A DNA stretch of 64,000 nucleotides from positions 74,738 to 138,737 of the forward strand of contig JAEXCN010000053.1 of NCBI GenBank assembly GCA_023402175.1. The letters are read 5' to 3'. The notes beneath the pieces are model-generated. The model was not told the origin of the DNA. It worked only from the letters and a program-made list of their open reading frames with translations, and did no database searches. Shown piece by piece: positions 52,394 through 62,562 of this stretch. Position 1 is the stretch's first letter. Every line of letters starts with the position of its first letter. The translations under genes and the position numbers were made by a program. Origin of the DNA: Pseudomonadota bacterium (GTDB taxonomy: Bacteria > Myxococcota_A > Polyangia > Polyangiales > Polyangiaceae).

Positions 52394-53893
52394 ATGGCAA
52401 AGGTCTATGGCGATCGCTGGGAAGTGCTTCGGTCGCTCGGTGAAGGCGGCCAGGCCTACGTCTACCTCGTGAAGGACACACGGGGTCAGTTTCAGCGCGA
52501 GATGGCGTTGAAGCACCTCAGGAACATCAAGCGCCGAGACCGTTTTATCAACGAGGCGAAGGCGGGCCTGCGCCTGGCACACCCGAACATCGTCCGTGTC
52601 GTCGATCACTCCACGCTTGGCGACGACTTCGACGAGAAGGATCGCCAGTACCTCGTGATGCCTTACGCCCGTGGGGGCTCCCTCGCGAAACGAGCGTCGC
52701 TCTACAAGGGGTCGCTTGACTCGACACTCCTCGTCGCGGAACGGCTTGCGAGTGCGCTCGAACACGCTCACGCGAACGGTGTCATTCATCGCGACCTGAA
52801 GCCGGAGAACGTGCTGTTCAACGGCGAGGATCACGAATGCCTACTTGCCGATTTCGGCATATGCCTGTTGCAGGACGAGAGCCGGTCGACCGAGACGGGT
52901 GAAGTTGTCGGGCCGCGGGAGTTCATGGCGCCAGAACTTGGCGGAGGCGGACAACTCGACGTGACGCCTGCAGCGGACCTCTACTCGCTCGGGAAGGTGA
53001 TGTACTTCATGTACTCGGGCGGCGTCGTGGTCCCGAGAGAACGTCAGCGCGAGAAGACATACGCCTCCGTGTGGAGCGAGAACGGTATCCGCAGCGAGTC
53101 GGTAGGCGCTCTATTGGATAGGCTGATCTGCCCGCTGGAGCGTCGGATCCAGAAGGCCAGTGACGTACTCGCGGAGATTCGGCGCATCCGCGAGCTGGAC
53201 CGAAGGCCGGGCGTATCTCCGGTCGCTCCGCAGGTGGCGGCTCTCGTCGCCAGCTTGGCCGCGGGCCAGCAGGAGGCTCGATCCATCGACGAGCACAATC
53301 GGGCGATCGCCAAGTCGCAGCAGGATCGACTCGCCCGATACTGCGACAGCATCTCGAAGTGGCTGCTGGCCGAGTTGCGGACCCAGGCCAAGATGCTCAC
53401 GGTCCCGGGCTCAGTAGAGGTCACGGTCGAATCGATCGCTGATGCAGACGCGCTAGCGCAGCGCTTCACGAAGCTCCATCAGCGTTTCTACGCCCACGTA
53501 GCCGCGATCCTGAAGGTCCAGCTCCTCGGCCCAGGCTTCAGTCGCAATCATGCCTTGCTCGTACTCATCTGCAGGCAAAACGGACAGCCAATGGGGAGAT
53601 GGACCGGTTCTGCTCGGCTCCAGGACGCGGACATCCAAGTCTCACTGGTCCCGTATTACATTATGGACGACGGCAGACATACGCACGGCTTTCTGGGGCG
53701 CGTGTCCCGACCCAAAAACGTCCCTGCAATTCAGCAAACTTTCTTCGAGGAAGCATGCATCTGCCACGAGACGACGGTCGAGAAGTGGCCAACTGACCAG
53801 CACGAGTACAAGGCCGCCCTCGACGAGGCGTTCCAGGTGTTCTTCGGATTCGTGAAGCAGACGCAGTCAGGCAGCTACGGGATCGGTCGGTGA
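52394..53893 (+). CDS. Cytosolic Ser/Thr protein kinase with a novel C-terminal region
   Basis: From ATG 52394, preceded by AGGAG, the protein has 499 residues. The kinase domain (about 8-265) shows the Gly loop LGEGGQAYVY, Lys40, HRDLKPEN at 132-139, DFG at 153-155 and the APE-like MAPE. The remaining 230 residues have a helical segment and a beta-rich end with no known domain and no membrane helix. It is soluble, unlike the kinase at 198. It is divergent from the HipA-like/DUF3037 pair, with 196 bp between, so a functional link is possible. Confidence 0.9.
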   Translation: MAKVYGDRWEVLRSLGEGGQAYVYLVKDTRGQFQREMALKHLRNIKRRDRFINEAKAGLRLAHPNIVRVVDHSTLGDDFDEKDRQYLVMPYARGGSLAKRASLYKGSLDSTLLVAERLASALEHAHANGVIHRDLKPENVLFNGEDHECLLADFGICLLQDESRSTETGEVVGPREFMAPELGGGGQLDVTPAADLYSLGKVMYFMYSGGVVVPRERQREKTYASVWSENGIRSESVGALLDRLICPLERRIQKASDVLAEIRRIRELDRRPGVSPVAPQVAALVASLAAGQQEARSIDEHNRAIAKSQQDRLARYCDSISKWLLAELRTQAKMLTVPGSVEVTVESIADADALAQRFTKLHQRFYAHVAAILKVQLLGPGFSRNHALLVLICRQNGQPMGRWTGSARLQDADIQVSLVPYYIMDDGRHTHGFLGRVSRPKNVPAIQQTFFEEACICHETTVEKWPTDQHEYKAALDEAFQVFFGFVKQTQSGSYGIGR

Positions 53894-53902
53894 CAGGCAG
53901 GC

Positions 53903-54241
53903 TCAGCCGCGACGCCGAGCAGCGAGCCTGACCACGTTTGGCTCGCGCTCCATCCTCCGCGCCTCGAGCTCGCGCGCCAGCTGCCCCACGACGTCGAAGC
54001 GACGGGATTCCGTCGCTGCCTCGAGCGCCTTCGCGAGCGCCGCCTCGACGGGATCCGTTGGGCCAATCGTTGGACCAAACCCCTCCGCATCGGCCGCCTT
54101 TCGCGGGTTGTCGTCACCCTTCGGAGCGTCCGACGCGACGTAACCGCGCGATGCCTGGTCGATGCGTGCAGCTTCCCCGTTCTCGAATCCCTGCGCCGGA
54201 CCCCTGTTCGTCGGTGGTTCACCCTCCCAGCACGGGCTGCC
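53903..54241 (-). pseudogene. Startless gene remnant, 112 codons
   Basis: An in-frame TGA at 54242-54244 is followed by a frame of clear coding composition that ends at 53903. It encodes PTDPVEAALAKALEAATESR and VGQLARELEARRMEREPNVV and has no start codon except an internal ATG near the end. The sequence is of the kind found at the C-terminus of recombinases in this group, as far as memory goes, so it may be the tail of a decayed integrase. The space 54242-54463 shows nothing. Confidence 0.55.
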
Positions 54242-54463
54242 TCACGCGGCCCGACTGCGGCGCCCTGAGCGCTGATTGCCGCCGCTCTGACGACGTGTCC
54301 TCGCAGACTTCGGGACCACGGATGAATCTTCAAGCTCATCAACTTGACCGTGCCAGCGTAAGTCAACGGTGCGAACTCGCCGCTCCGCGGTTAGGTGCAT
54401 CCCTGCTGTCGGCACCGGTCCGGTTGTGTTCGCGGGGACGGCGACGCAAGTTTCGTCACAACG

Positions 54464-55279
54464 ATGTACCGACTCGCTCACGTCGGCGATCTTCACCTTG
54501 CGCACGAAGACGAGCTCTCGGAAGCGGTAGCTCTTGTGGAGCACGCCGTGGGTCGAGGGGCAGACCATGTTGCCTTCTCTGGTGACGTCGTGAACTCCGG
54601 CGAAGTCGACCTCGTCGAACAGCTGCTCGTCCACCTACGCGCTGTCGTTCCGGGGAGAGTCACGATCGCGCCAGGCAACCACGACGTCTATCCGTTGGCC
54701 TGGCCGCCTTCGTTCTCGGCCATCTGGCGCACGTGCCGGCGTGACGCCCAGAAGAACTATGAACGGCTGCTGCGAGTGACCGTCCCGGCGCAGCACCGTA
54801 GGAGTTCGGCAGCTTCGATCGCCTATGGTCGCCGAATCGACGACGATGTTGTTCTTGCGGCCGTCGACACGACCCGCTCTGGAACCAGAAACCCAGCCGC
54901 ATGGGCTGCCGGTGAGCTCTCGGATCAAAGCCTTGCGGCGGTACGCAGATTGTTCCGCCGGCATGCGTCCGCGCGCCATCGGATCGTCGTCATGCACCAC
55001 TATCCCTTCGACGACTTCAGCCCCGTGTCGTCCTTCGTTCCAATGAAGTTCGTCATGCCGCCCGCGCGCGAGGTCCGCCGCCTGCTCGCCGAAGCGGGTA
55101 CGACTCTCGTCTTGTGCGGCCACATTCATGCGAACCGCATCCGCCCCTCGACGACCGGCTTCTCGGTGGTGACCACTGACTCAACGCCGCGCTTTCATAC
55201 TCGAGCGCGGACGTACACGTTGCTCGAGCTCGGAAGAGGCGGCACCGTGGCGATCGAGCGAGTCCTCGTCCGGCCCTGA
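54464..55279 (+). CDS. Calcineurin-like metallophosphoesterase
   Basis: From ATG 54464 the protein has 271 residues. The metal-binding motifs appear in order: GDLHL, SGDVVNSGE, PGNHD, MHHYP and CGHIHANR. It is a soluble two-metal phosphoesterase; substrates in this superfamily range from nucleotides to proteins and cyclic di-nucleotides, so none can be assigned. It lies in the island, with no close partner. Its last 98 bp overlap the end of a convergent small gene. Confidence 0.88.
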   Translation: MYRLAHVGDLHLAHEDELSEAVALVEHAVGRGADHVAFSGDVVNSGEVDLVEQLLVHLRAVVPGRVTIAPGNHDVYPLAWPPSFSAIWRTCRRDAQKNYERLLRVTVPAQHRRSSAASIAYGRRIDDDVVLAAVDTTRSGTRNPAAWAAGELSDQSLAAVRRLFRRHASARHRIVVMHHYPFDDFSPVSSFVPMKFVMPPAREVRRLLAEAGTTLVLCGHIHANRIRPSTTGFSVVTTDSTPRFHTRARTYTLLELGRGGTVAIERVLVRP

Positions 55280-55555
55280 GTGGCTCGTGCGTTGCTCGAA
55301 AAGTCGACGCGCTCGGAGCGTCCGGCGCTTGAGCGCGGAAGTCGGGCGGAAGAACAACGCGGTCTCGTAGAACAAGATGGCGTCGAGCAGGCGGCCGTCC
55401 CGTTCGTGGACCTTCGCGAGCGTCGCCGTGATCGAGGCCTTCACACTAGCCGGAACGTCGGCCTCATGGAGGCGCAGAACGATGCGATCCACCAGCTCCG
55501 GAAAGACAACGCCTTCGTCGTGAGTGGGGGCGCTGTGCTTTCCCCGACGAGCCAT
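55181..55555 (-). CDS. Small helical hypothetical protein, 124 residues
   Basis: From ATG 55555 the first 80 residues look like a folded helical protein: VFPELVDRIVLRLHEADVPA, then a TPR-like segment RLLDAILFYETALFFRP. The last 40 residues overlap the metallophosphoesterase gene on the other strand and look less protein-like, so the true C-terminus may be earlier or the gene may be truncated. No family recognised. Confidence 0.45.
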   Translation of the reverse strand: MARRGKHSAPTHDEGVVFPELVDRIVLRLHEADVPASVKASITATLAKVHERDGRLLDAILFYETALFFRPTSALKRRTLRARRLFEQRTSHSGPDEDSLDRHGAASSELEQRVRPRSSMKARR

Positions 55556-55572
55556 GGGATCATTTTCGTCCG

Positions 55573-56010
55573 GTGAACGTCGTAAGGGAAGGCCGGCCGA
55601 GAAATCCACCTTACGCGCGCGCGCGCGTGAGGCCGTTCGATGCCCTGGTAGAACAAGCGGTGTTGCACGGCGGCACGACCGATGAATGGAAGGGGCTCGT
55701 CCGCGAGTTCCGCCGGCTCGGGAACAAGTACGCGTGGCAGAAGATCTGTGCACGCAGGACATCGGCCGTCGCCGTGACCCTTCGCCGGCTCGAAGCGGTT
55801 CTTGGGGAGCGATACGCGGGTCGCGCTCGCGTCTCCACGGGCACGTGCTGGGCCGTCGCTGCGATGGACGAGCTCGGAAACGCCCACGTGGTCGCCCGGG
55901 TGCGCGCGACGAAGGCGCGGACGCTCGACGAGCTGCGTGCGCCCGTCGTGATCGAGGTCCTTCACCCGATCCTCGACGCGGGGCGGCTCGCTCGGCTGAC
56001 GCGACGCTGA
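55573..56010 (+). CDS. Hypothetical basic protein, 145 residues
   Basis: The protein is Arg-rich and mixed alpha/beta, with KYAWQKICARRTSAVAVTL in the middle and a strand-rich end. No membrane segment, signal or known motif. It is divergent from the 124-residue protein gene (18 bp between starts), which leaves little room for separate promoters. It may be DNA-binding on composition alone. Confidence 0.5.
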   Translation: MNVVREGRPRNPPYARARVRPFDALVEQAVLHGGTTDEWKGLVREFRRLGNKYAWQKICARRTSAVAVTLRRLEAVLGERYAGRARVSTGTCWAVAAMDELGNAHVVARVRATKARTLDELRAPVVIEVLHPILDAGRLARLTRR

Positions 56011-56244
56011 CGGCCGACGACGAGTTGTGGCGACGCCGCCACTTTTGGGCCCGTGCGCGTCCTTGCGTCCTCGGCCCGGCCCTGTATCTGTGCGGGAACG
56101 GAGCGGAGTTCGACCGCGACGCCGGAGACAAGGAGCGCTGGGTACGAGGAAGAACAACGACAGCGACAAGGGCAAGAACGGCAAGAGCGAGAACAAGGGG
56201 ACGAGAAACGGGTCGTGCCGACAGGACGATCGACGAAAGAACAG

Positions 56245-56967
56245 ATGACGCCCGAAGAGCGGTGCCAGGCCGAACAGGAGTTTGACATCGCGTGCGAACA
56301 AGCGCGCGTCCTCCTGGCCGACGCCACGAAGAGCGACATCGAGAACCGATACAAGCTGGCTCGTATTGCGAAGGAGGTACAACGAAAGAAGGTTCACAAG
56401 GGACAGACGCTCGCGTTGTTCGCTGCCGGGATCGGCTCCGACAAGGCGACGGTGTACAAATGGGTGAAGGTCGCCGCGTTTGACGAAGACGTCATCGCTC
56501 GTGTCCTCGGGAGCCCCGACGAACAGGGGCGGATCCTCTCCTGGGAACACCTCGTGCTTTGCGCATCCGTCCGTGATGCCGCATACGACCTGATCGACTT
56601 CGCCCTGGAACAAAGACCGTCAGTTCGAGAGCTCCGAGAAGAGGCGACGCGACGGCGTACGAAGAAGAAGCCGGGACATGAGCTCTGGCGTCAGATCGAG
56701 AAGCTCAACAAGCAGCTCGCACGCGCTGCAATGCTCGCGAACGAGATTGCCCACGACGCTCAACTCGATACCGTTCGGCACATTGTTGCAACAGAGACGC
56801 TGAGCGCCGTCTGCCAGGCTCTCGAGTCGCACGCTCGAACGATTCCGGCAGCCCTGGAGGCAGTGCTCGAAGTCCGCCGTCCGTCGAAGCGGCCTTCGGC
56901 CGGAGCGAAGCCCGTCGCGAGCGCGCAGCCTCGCGCAGAAACCGGGCGCATCACACCGGCGGCGTAG
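56245..56967 (+). CDS. HTH-containing hypothetical protein, 240 residues
   Basis: From ATG 56245 the protein is helical, with an HTH-like segment LALFAAGIGSDKATVYKWVK near residue 55 and a coiled-coil region (ELWRQIEKLNKQLARAA). The C-terminus is basic and Pro/Ala-rich. It resembles DNA-binding or partition-type proteins of mobile elements, without a firm family. An upstream frame to 56053 is Gln/Glu-rich and was not used. It precedes the type I restriction operon by 145 bp on the same strand. Confidence 0.65.
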   Translation: MTPEERCQAEQEFDIACEQARVLLADATKSDIENRYKLARIAKEVQRKKVHKGQTLALFAAGIGSDKATVYKWVKVAAFDEDVIARVLGSPDEQGRILSWEHLVLCASVRDAAYDLIDFALEQRPSVRELREEATRRRTKKKPGHELWRQIEKLNKQLARAAMLANEIAHDAQLDTVRHIVATETLSAVCQALESHARTIPAALEAVLEVRRPSKRPSAGAKPVASAQPRAETGRITPAA

Positions 56968-57112
56968 ACACGAAGAACACGGACCGCCTCGTCATCACGG
57001 CGAGGCGGCGCCGTCCTCCGCGGTGTCAACCTCCCGGAGGGTATGACGCGACAGCGCCCGTCGCAGGGCGGATCCTCTCCATGCGGCACCGAAGAAGGCG
57101 GTACCCTGGTGG

Positions 57113-59527
57113 ATGATGGACAAGAAGTCCCTCTCCGAACGCGACATCTGCACGAAGTACATCACGCCCGCGATCTCTGCCGCCGGCTGGGATGTGCAGA
57201 CCCAGGTCCGCGAGAACGTCCATCTCACCGCCGGGCGGGTCATCGTCCGAGGTCGGATGACGACGCGGGGCAAGGGGAAGTTCGCGGACTACGTCCTCTA
57301 CTACAAGCCGAACGTCCCTCTCGCGATCGTGGAGGCCAAGGACAACAACCACTCCGTCGGCGCCGGGATGCAGCAGGGCCTTGGTTACGCCGACATGCTG
57401 GATGTCCCGTTCGTCTTCTCCTCGAACGGGGACGGCTTCTTGTTCCACGACAAGACCGGGCAAGGTGCATGTGTGGAGCAGGAGCTGTCGCTCGGCGCGT
57501 TCCCGAGCCCCGACGAGCTCTGGCGCCGGTACTGCGCGTGGCGCGAGCTCGAACCGGCGAGCGAACGGATCGTCGCTCAGGACTACTACTCCGACGGGAG
57601 CGGGAAGTCGCCGCGGTACTACCAGATCAAGGCCATCAATCGCGTCGTCGAGGCAGTCGCCAAAGGCCAGGACCGGCTCCTCCTCGTGATGGCTACCGGC
57701 ACCGGGAAGACGTACACGGCGTTCCAGATCATCTGGCGTCTCTGGAAGGCCGGGCAGAAGAAACGCATCCTGTTCCTCGCCGACCGGAACATCCTCGTCG
57801 ACCAGACCAAGACGAACGACTTCAAGCCGTTCGGCGGGGCGATGACGAAGATCACGAACCGCAAGGTCGACAAGTCGTTCGAGATCTACCTCGCGCTCTA
57901 CCAGGCCATATCGGGCGCCGACGAAGAAAAGGACCTCTTCCGCCAGTTCTCGCCCGACTTCTTCGACCTCGTCGTCGTCGACGAGTGTCATCGCGGCAGC
58001 GCCGCCGACGATTCCGCCTGGCGCGACGTGCTCACGTACTTCTCGTCGGCCACGCAGCTCGGTCTCACGGCTACACCGAAGGAGACGACTGACGTCTCGA
58101 CGACGAACTACTTCGGCGACGCGGTCTACACGTACTCGTTGAAGGATGGCATTGAGGACGGTTTCCTCGCGCCGTACAAGGTCGTGCGCGTCGACCTCGA
58201 CAAGGACGTCGAGGGGTGGCGCCCGGAGAAGGGCAAGGTCGACAAGCTCGGTCAGGAGATCGAGGACCGGATCTACAACCAGCGCGACTTTGACCGCACC
58301 CTCGTCCTAGAAAAGCGGACGGAACTCGTGGCTCGGAAGGTGAGTGACTTTCTCGCCGCCACGAACCGTTTCGACAAGACGATCGTGTTCTGCGAGGACA
58401 TCGACCACGCCGAGCGGATGCGTCAGGCGCTCGTCAACGCCAACGCCGACCTGTGCGCGCAGAACCGGAAGTACGTCATGCGCATCACGGGCGACAACGC
58501 CGAGGGCAAAGCCGAGCTCGACAACTTCATCCACCCGGAGGAGCGCTACCCGGTCATCGCGACGACGTCGAAACTCATGACCACAGGCGTGGACTGCAAG
58601 ACGTGCAAAGTCATCGTCCTCGACCAGACCATCCGCTCGATGACGGAGTTCAAGCAGATCATCGGTCGCGGGACCCGCATCGACGAGGACTACGGGAAGC
58701 TCTACTTCACGATCCTCGACTTCCGGAAGGCGACCGAGCTCTTCGCCGATCCTGACTTCGATGGCGATCCCGAGGTGGTCTACCAACCACCGCCCGGCGG
58801 CTCGGTCGTGCCGCCCGACGACAGCACCGGCGACACCAACATCGACGTCCCGGCACCCGGAACGGCGCCTGATCTCGGCGTCCATGGCGAGTACAACGGT
58901 GGGGCAGCCGGCGAGGGGACGGGCGGGGGCGGCGCCGATGATGGCGAGCCTGCCGGCAAACGTGTGAAGTACGTCGTCGGCGACGTTCCTGTCCACGTCA
59001 TCGCCGAGCGCGTTCAGTACTACGACAAGAACGGCAAGCTCGTGACCGAATCGCTCCGCGACTACACGAAGAATGCCATCCGCGAGCGGTTCGCTTCTCT
59101 CGACGCGTTCCTCAAGACCTGGTCCGACGCGGAAAGAAAGCAGGCCGTCATCAAGGAGCTCGAAGAACAAGGCGTCTTCTTCGAGGAGCTCGCCCAAGAA
59201 GTCGGCAAGGACCTTTCGGCGTTCGATCTCGTGTGCCACGTTGCCTTCGATCAGCCACCGCTCACCCGCCGCGAGCGCGCGAACAACGTCCGCAAGAAGA
59301 ACTACTTCACGAGGTACGGCGATGCCGCGCGAAATGTTCTCGAGGCGCTGCTCGATAAGTTCGCCAACGAGGGCGTGGACGAGATCGACAACATGCGCGT
59401 CCTACAGGTCCAGCCGCTCTCAGGGCTCGGCACGCCCAAGGAAATCGTCGACTGCTTCGGCGGGACGAGGGAGAAGTACCAGGCGGCCGTCCGCGAACTC
59501 GAGAGCGAGATCTACTCGGCGTCCTGA
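57113..59527 (+). CDS. hsdR: Type I restriction enzyme, R (endonuclease/translocase) subunit
   Basis: The 804-residue protein has an N-terminal PD-(D/E)xK nuclease (ADYVLYYKPNVPLAIVEAK). A helicase/translocase follows, with Walker A VMATGTGKTYTA, DEAD-like VVDECHR, LGLTATPK and the motif VI-like IIGRGTRIDED. The C-terminal region resembles EcoEI_R_C. It should translocate DNA using ATP and cut unmethylated foreign DNA with HsdM and HsdS. An alternative ATG is 3 bp downstream. Its stop is 27 bp before hsdM. Confidence 0.93.
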   Translation: MMDKKSLSERDICTKYITPAISAAGWDVQTQVRENVHLTAGRVIVRGRMTTRGKGKFADYVLYYKPNVPLAIVEAKDNNHSVGAGMQQGLGYADMLDVPFVFSSNGDGFLFHDKTGQGACVEQELSLGAFPSPDELWRRYCAWRELEPASERIVAQDYYSDGSGKSPRYYQIKAINRVVEAVAKGQDRLLLVMATGTGKTYTAFQIIWRLWKAGQKKRILFLADRNILVDQTKTNDFKPFGGAMTKITNRKVDKSFEIYLALYQAISGADEEKDLFRQFSPDFFDLVVVDECHRGSAADDSAWRDVLTYFSSATQLGLTATPKETTDVSTTNYFGDAVYTYSLKDGIEDGFLAPYKVVRVDLDKDVEGWRPEKGKVDKLGQEIEDRIYNQRDFDRTLVLEKRTELVARKVSDFLAATNRFDKTIVFCEDIDHAERMRQALVNANADLCAQNRKYVMRITGDNAEGKAELDNFIHPEERYPVIATTSKLMTTGVDCKTCKVIVLDQTIRSMTEFKQIIGRGTRIDEDYGKLYFTILDFRKATELFADPDFDGDPEVVYQPPPGGSVVPPDDSTGDTNIDVPAPGTAPDLGVHGEYNGGAAGEGTGGGGADDGEPAGKRVKYVVGDVPVHVIAERVQYYDKNGKLVTESLRDYTKNAIRERFASLDAFLKTWSDAERKQAVIKELEEQGVFFEELAQEVGKDLSAFDLVCHVAFDQPPLTRRERANNVRKKNYFTRYGDAARNVLEALLDKFANEGVDEIDNMRVLQVQPLSGLGTPKEIVDCFGGTREKYQAAVRELESEIYSAS

Positions 59528-59554
59528 CCCGACCACGGTAGAGAGCACGAAGAA

Positions 59555-61006
59555 ATGGCGCTCAGTACGACCATCAAGACGATCCAAGACATCATGCGGA
59601 AGGACGCGGGCGTCGACGGCGACGCTCAGCGCATCAGCCAGCTCGTCTGGATGATTTTTCTCAAGGTGTTCGACGACCTCGAAGCGCAGAAGGAGCTGCT
59701 CGAGGATGACTACAAGTCACCGGTGCCCGAGAAGCTCCGGTGGCGCTCGTGGGCGAAAGATGCCGAGGGGCTCACGGGCGAACAGCTCCTCGACTTCATC
59801 AACAACGAGCTGTTCCGGAAGTTGAAGGAGCTGCCCGCCAGCGGGAAGAACGCCGGCCTTGCCGGCGTCGTGCGCGGCGTCTTCGAGGACGCCTTCAACT
59901 ACATGAAGTCCGGAACGCTTCTCCGGCAGGTCATCAACAAGCTCGAGGAGATCGATTTCAACAGGGCGTCGGACCGGCACGAGTTCGGCGACGTCTACGA
60001 GAAGCTCCTCTCGGACCTACAGAACGCCGGCAACGCGGGTGAGTTCTACACGCCCCGCGCCGTGACGCAGTTCATCGTCGACCAGGTCGACCCGAAGCTC
60101 GGCGAGGCCGTTCTGGACCCGGCGTGCGGCACCGGCGGGTTCCTCACGTGCGCCATCAAGCACGTTCGCTCGAAGTACGTGAAGAACGCGAAGGATGAGG
60201 CGAAGCTCCAGGCGAGTATCTACGGCGTCGAGAAGAAGCCGCTACCGCACCTGCTCTGTGTGACGAACATGATGTTCCACGGCATCGAGGTGCCCTCGAA
60301 CATTCGTCACGACAATACGCTCGCCCGTCCTCTCCGTGACTACGGTCCGAAGGACCGCGTGGACGTCATCATCACCAACCCGCCATTCGGCGGCATGGAG
60401 GAAGACGGGATCGAGAACAATTTCCCGGCGAACTTCCGCACGCGGGAGACGGCGGACCTCTTCCTCGTGCTCATCATGACAATGCTAAAGCCGGGCGGGC
60501 GTGCAGCGCTTGTCTTGCCCGACGGCACGCTGTTCGGCGAAGGCATCAAAACGCGCATCAAGGAGAGGCTTCTCGAGGACTGCAATCTGCACACGGTGGT
60601 GCGCCTTCCGAAGGGCGTCTTCAATCCGTACACGAGCATCAAGACGAACCTCCTCTTCTTCACGAAGGGCGAGCCCACGCAGGACGTTTGGTTCTACGAG
60701 CACCCGTACCCGCGCGGCTACAAGAGCTACTCGAAGACAAAGCCGCTCCGCATTGAGGAGTTCGCCGCCGAGAAGAAGTGGTGGAACAAGCGAAAGGAAA
60801 CCGACCACGCGTGGAAGGTCTCGCTCGAGGACATGAAGGCGCGCCGCTACAACCTCGATTTCAAGAACCCACGCGCGGTCGAGGACGGGCGGGGCGACGC
60901 TGACGAGCTCCTACTCCAGTACAAGGAGGCGGCTGACGAAGCAGCGAAGATCCGTGACATGCTCCGCGACGAGCTGCGCGCGGCGCTCGAAGGGGCGCGG
61001 TCGTGA
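59555..61006 (+). CDS. hsdM: Type I restriction enzyme, M (adenine methyltransferase) subunit
   Basis: The 483 residues contain an N-terminal HsdM_N helical domain (SQLVWMIFLKVFDDLEAQ) and an N6-adenine methyltransferase domain. Motif I is DPACGTGGFL and motif IV is NPPFGG. It should methylate the recognition site together with HsdS and modify DNA in the host. Its end overlaps the hsdS start by 4 bp, showing translational coupling. Length and motifs are complete. Confidence 0.95.
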   Translation: MALSTTIKTIQDIMRKDAGVDGDAQRISQLVWMIFLKVFDDLEAQKELLEDDYKSPVPEKLRWRSWAKDAEGLTGEQLLDFINNELFRKLKELPASGKNAGLAGVVRGVFEDAFNYMKSGTLLRQVINKLEEIDFNRASDRHEFGDVYEKLLSDLQNAGNAGEFYTPRAVTQFIVDQVDPKLGEAVLDPACGTGGFLTCAIKHVRSKYVKNAKDEAKLQASIYGVEKKPLPHLLCVTNMMFHGIEVPSNIRHDNTLARPLRDYGPKDRVDVIITNPPFGGMEEDGIENNFPANFRTRETADLFLVLIMTMLKPGGRAALVLPDGTLFGEGIKTRIKERLLEDCNLHTVVRLPKGVFNPYTSIKTNLLFFTKGEPTQDVWFYEHPYPRGYKSYSKTKPLRIEEFAAEKKWWNKRKETDHAWKVSLEDMKARRYNLDFKNPRAVEDGRGDADELLLQYKEAADEAAKIRDMLRDELRAALEGARS

Positions 61007-62562
61007 GTGTGCAGGCGGAGCTGTTTGAGCGCGCGGACGCGAAACCGCCGAAGCAACTCGCGAAGGTCGTCGAGGAGATCGTCGCCGGTGGCTTCGACAC
61101 GAGGTTGTTTTTCGACAACTTCGAGGTGATGGCTCAAGCAACAGGCGGCCTCAAGAGGGTGCGCGAACTCGCGATCGAAGTAGCCACCCGGGGCCTGTTC
61201 CTCGAGGAAAGTGTTCGGTCCTCCTGGCGAGAGGTGCAGCTCGCCGATGTGGTTGTGGAGTTCCAGAACGGGATCTCGAAACGAAGAGGGGATAGAGGCG
61301 CCCCCGTTCCGGTGCTTCGGCTTGCTGATATCGAAGCTGGTGTCAGGTTGCGAGAGGTAGATCTCCGCGAGATTGTCCTAACCGCAGAGGAGCAGCAAAA
61401 GTACCGCGTGCGGCGTGGCGATATTCTCGTCATCCGAGTCAACGGCAGCGGTGATCTCGTGGGGCGCTTCATCCCGTGCGAGGTCAACCGAGACTGGGCC
61501 TACACCGATCACTTGATCCGACTCCGGCTTCATTCGGATCTCGTGGACCCGAGCTTCTTGTCCGCCATCTCTCGAAGCGCCGCTGCGCGGACGCATCTCG
61601 CTTCCAGGACCGTGACAACAGCGGGACAGAAAACGATCAACCAGCAAGGTCTTGGGAGCCTTCGATTCTTGCTCCCGCCGCTCGCCGAACAGAAGCGCAT
61701 TGTCGCCAAGGTCGAGCAGCTGATGGCGCGCTGCGACGAGCTCGAAGCTCGGCAGATTAGGAAGCGCGAGACCGGCACCCGCCTCACCGAGTCGGCCCTC
61801 GGAGCCCTCACGACAGCAGAGGGCCCCGACGAATTCGAGGTCGCGTGGAAGCGCGTCGTCGAGAACTTTGGCGTGCTCATCAACCGCGCTGAGAGCGTAT
61901 CGCGCCTTCGAGCGACGATTCTTGAACTCGCGATGACGGGTCGATTTTCGTCTCGGGCGAGCGGTGGAGTACCGGACAAGTGGGCCACGGTAACGGTCGG
62001 CGAAGTTGCGATAAAGGTGACTGACGGTGATCACCTGACGCCACGCCGGGAAGATCGCGGCCGATATCTCCTTTCCGCACGGAACGTCCGCGACGGCGCG
62101 ATCGACCTCGCTGACGTCGACTTCGTCCCTGAAGAGGAGTTCGTTCGGATGCGGCGTCGGTGTGATCCGAATGCTGGCGACATCTTGCTCTCATGCTCCG
62201 GCAGTATCGGTCGTGTTGCTATCGTAGACCGCAACGATCAGTACGCGATGGTCCGAAGCGCCGCGATGATTCGCCCCAACCCCGATGTTGTTACAAGTCG
62301 ATACCTCCACTTCGCGCTTCGCTCGCCGGGCGTTCAGCGGCAGATGCTGGATAAGTCAAGGGCATCCGCACAAGCCAACCTCTTCATCGGAAAGATCAAG
62401 GAGCTTTCATTCCCGCTCGCGCCGCTTCCCGAGCAGACTCAGATCGTGGCCAAGGTCGAGAACCTCATGAGGGTCTGCGACGAACTCGAAAGCCGCCTCC
62501 GCCGAGCCGAGGACAGTGCGGCCAAGCTGGTCGAAGCTGTCGTCCAGGAGCTTGTCGCGTGA
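61003..62562 (+). CDS. hsdS: Type I restriction enzyme, S (specificity) subunit
   Basis: The 519-residue protein has two target recognition domains, each followed by a conserved spacer helix. The first TRD includes SWREVQLADVVVEFQNGIS and ends with the motif LPPLAEQKRIVAKVEQLMAR; the second begins near residue 325 (WATVTVGEVAIKVTDGDHL) and ends with APLPEQTQIVAKVENLMR. The two TRDs would define a bipartite DNA site, which cannot be read from the sequence. The start is GTG with a 4-bp overlap. Confidence 0.92.
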   Translation: MSVQAELFERADAKPPKQLAKVVEEIVAGGFDTRLFFDNFEVMAQATGGLKRVRELAIEVATRGLFLEESVRSSWREVQLADVVVEFQNGISKRRGDRGAPVPVLRLADIEAGVRLREVDLREIVLTAEEQQKYRVRRGDILVIRVNGSGDLVGRFIPCEVNRDWAYTDHLIRLRLHSDLVDPSFLSAISRSAAARTHLASRTVTTAGQKTINQQGLGSLRFLLPPLAEQKRIVAKVEQLMARCDELEARQIRKRETGTRLTESALGALTTAEGPDEFEVAWKRVVENFGVLINRAESVSRLRATILELAMTGRFSSRASGGVPDKWATVTVGEVAIKVTDGDHLTPRREDRGRYLLSARNVRDGAIDLADVDFVPEEEFVRMRRRCDPNAGDILLSCSGSIGRVAIVDRNDQYAMVRSAAMIRPNPDVVTSRYLHFALRSPGVQRQMLDKSRASAQANLFIGKIKELSFPLAPLPEQTQIVAKVENLMRVCDELESRLRRAEDSAAKLVEAVVQELVA

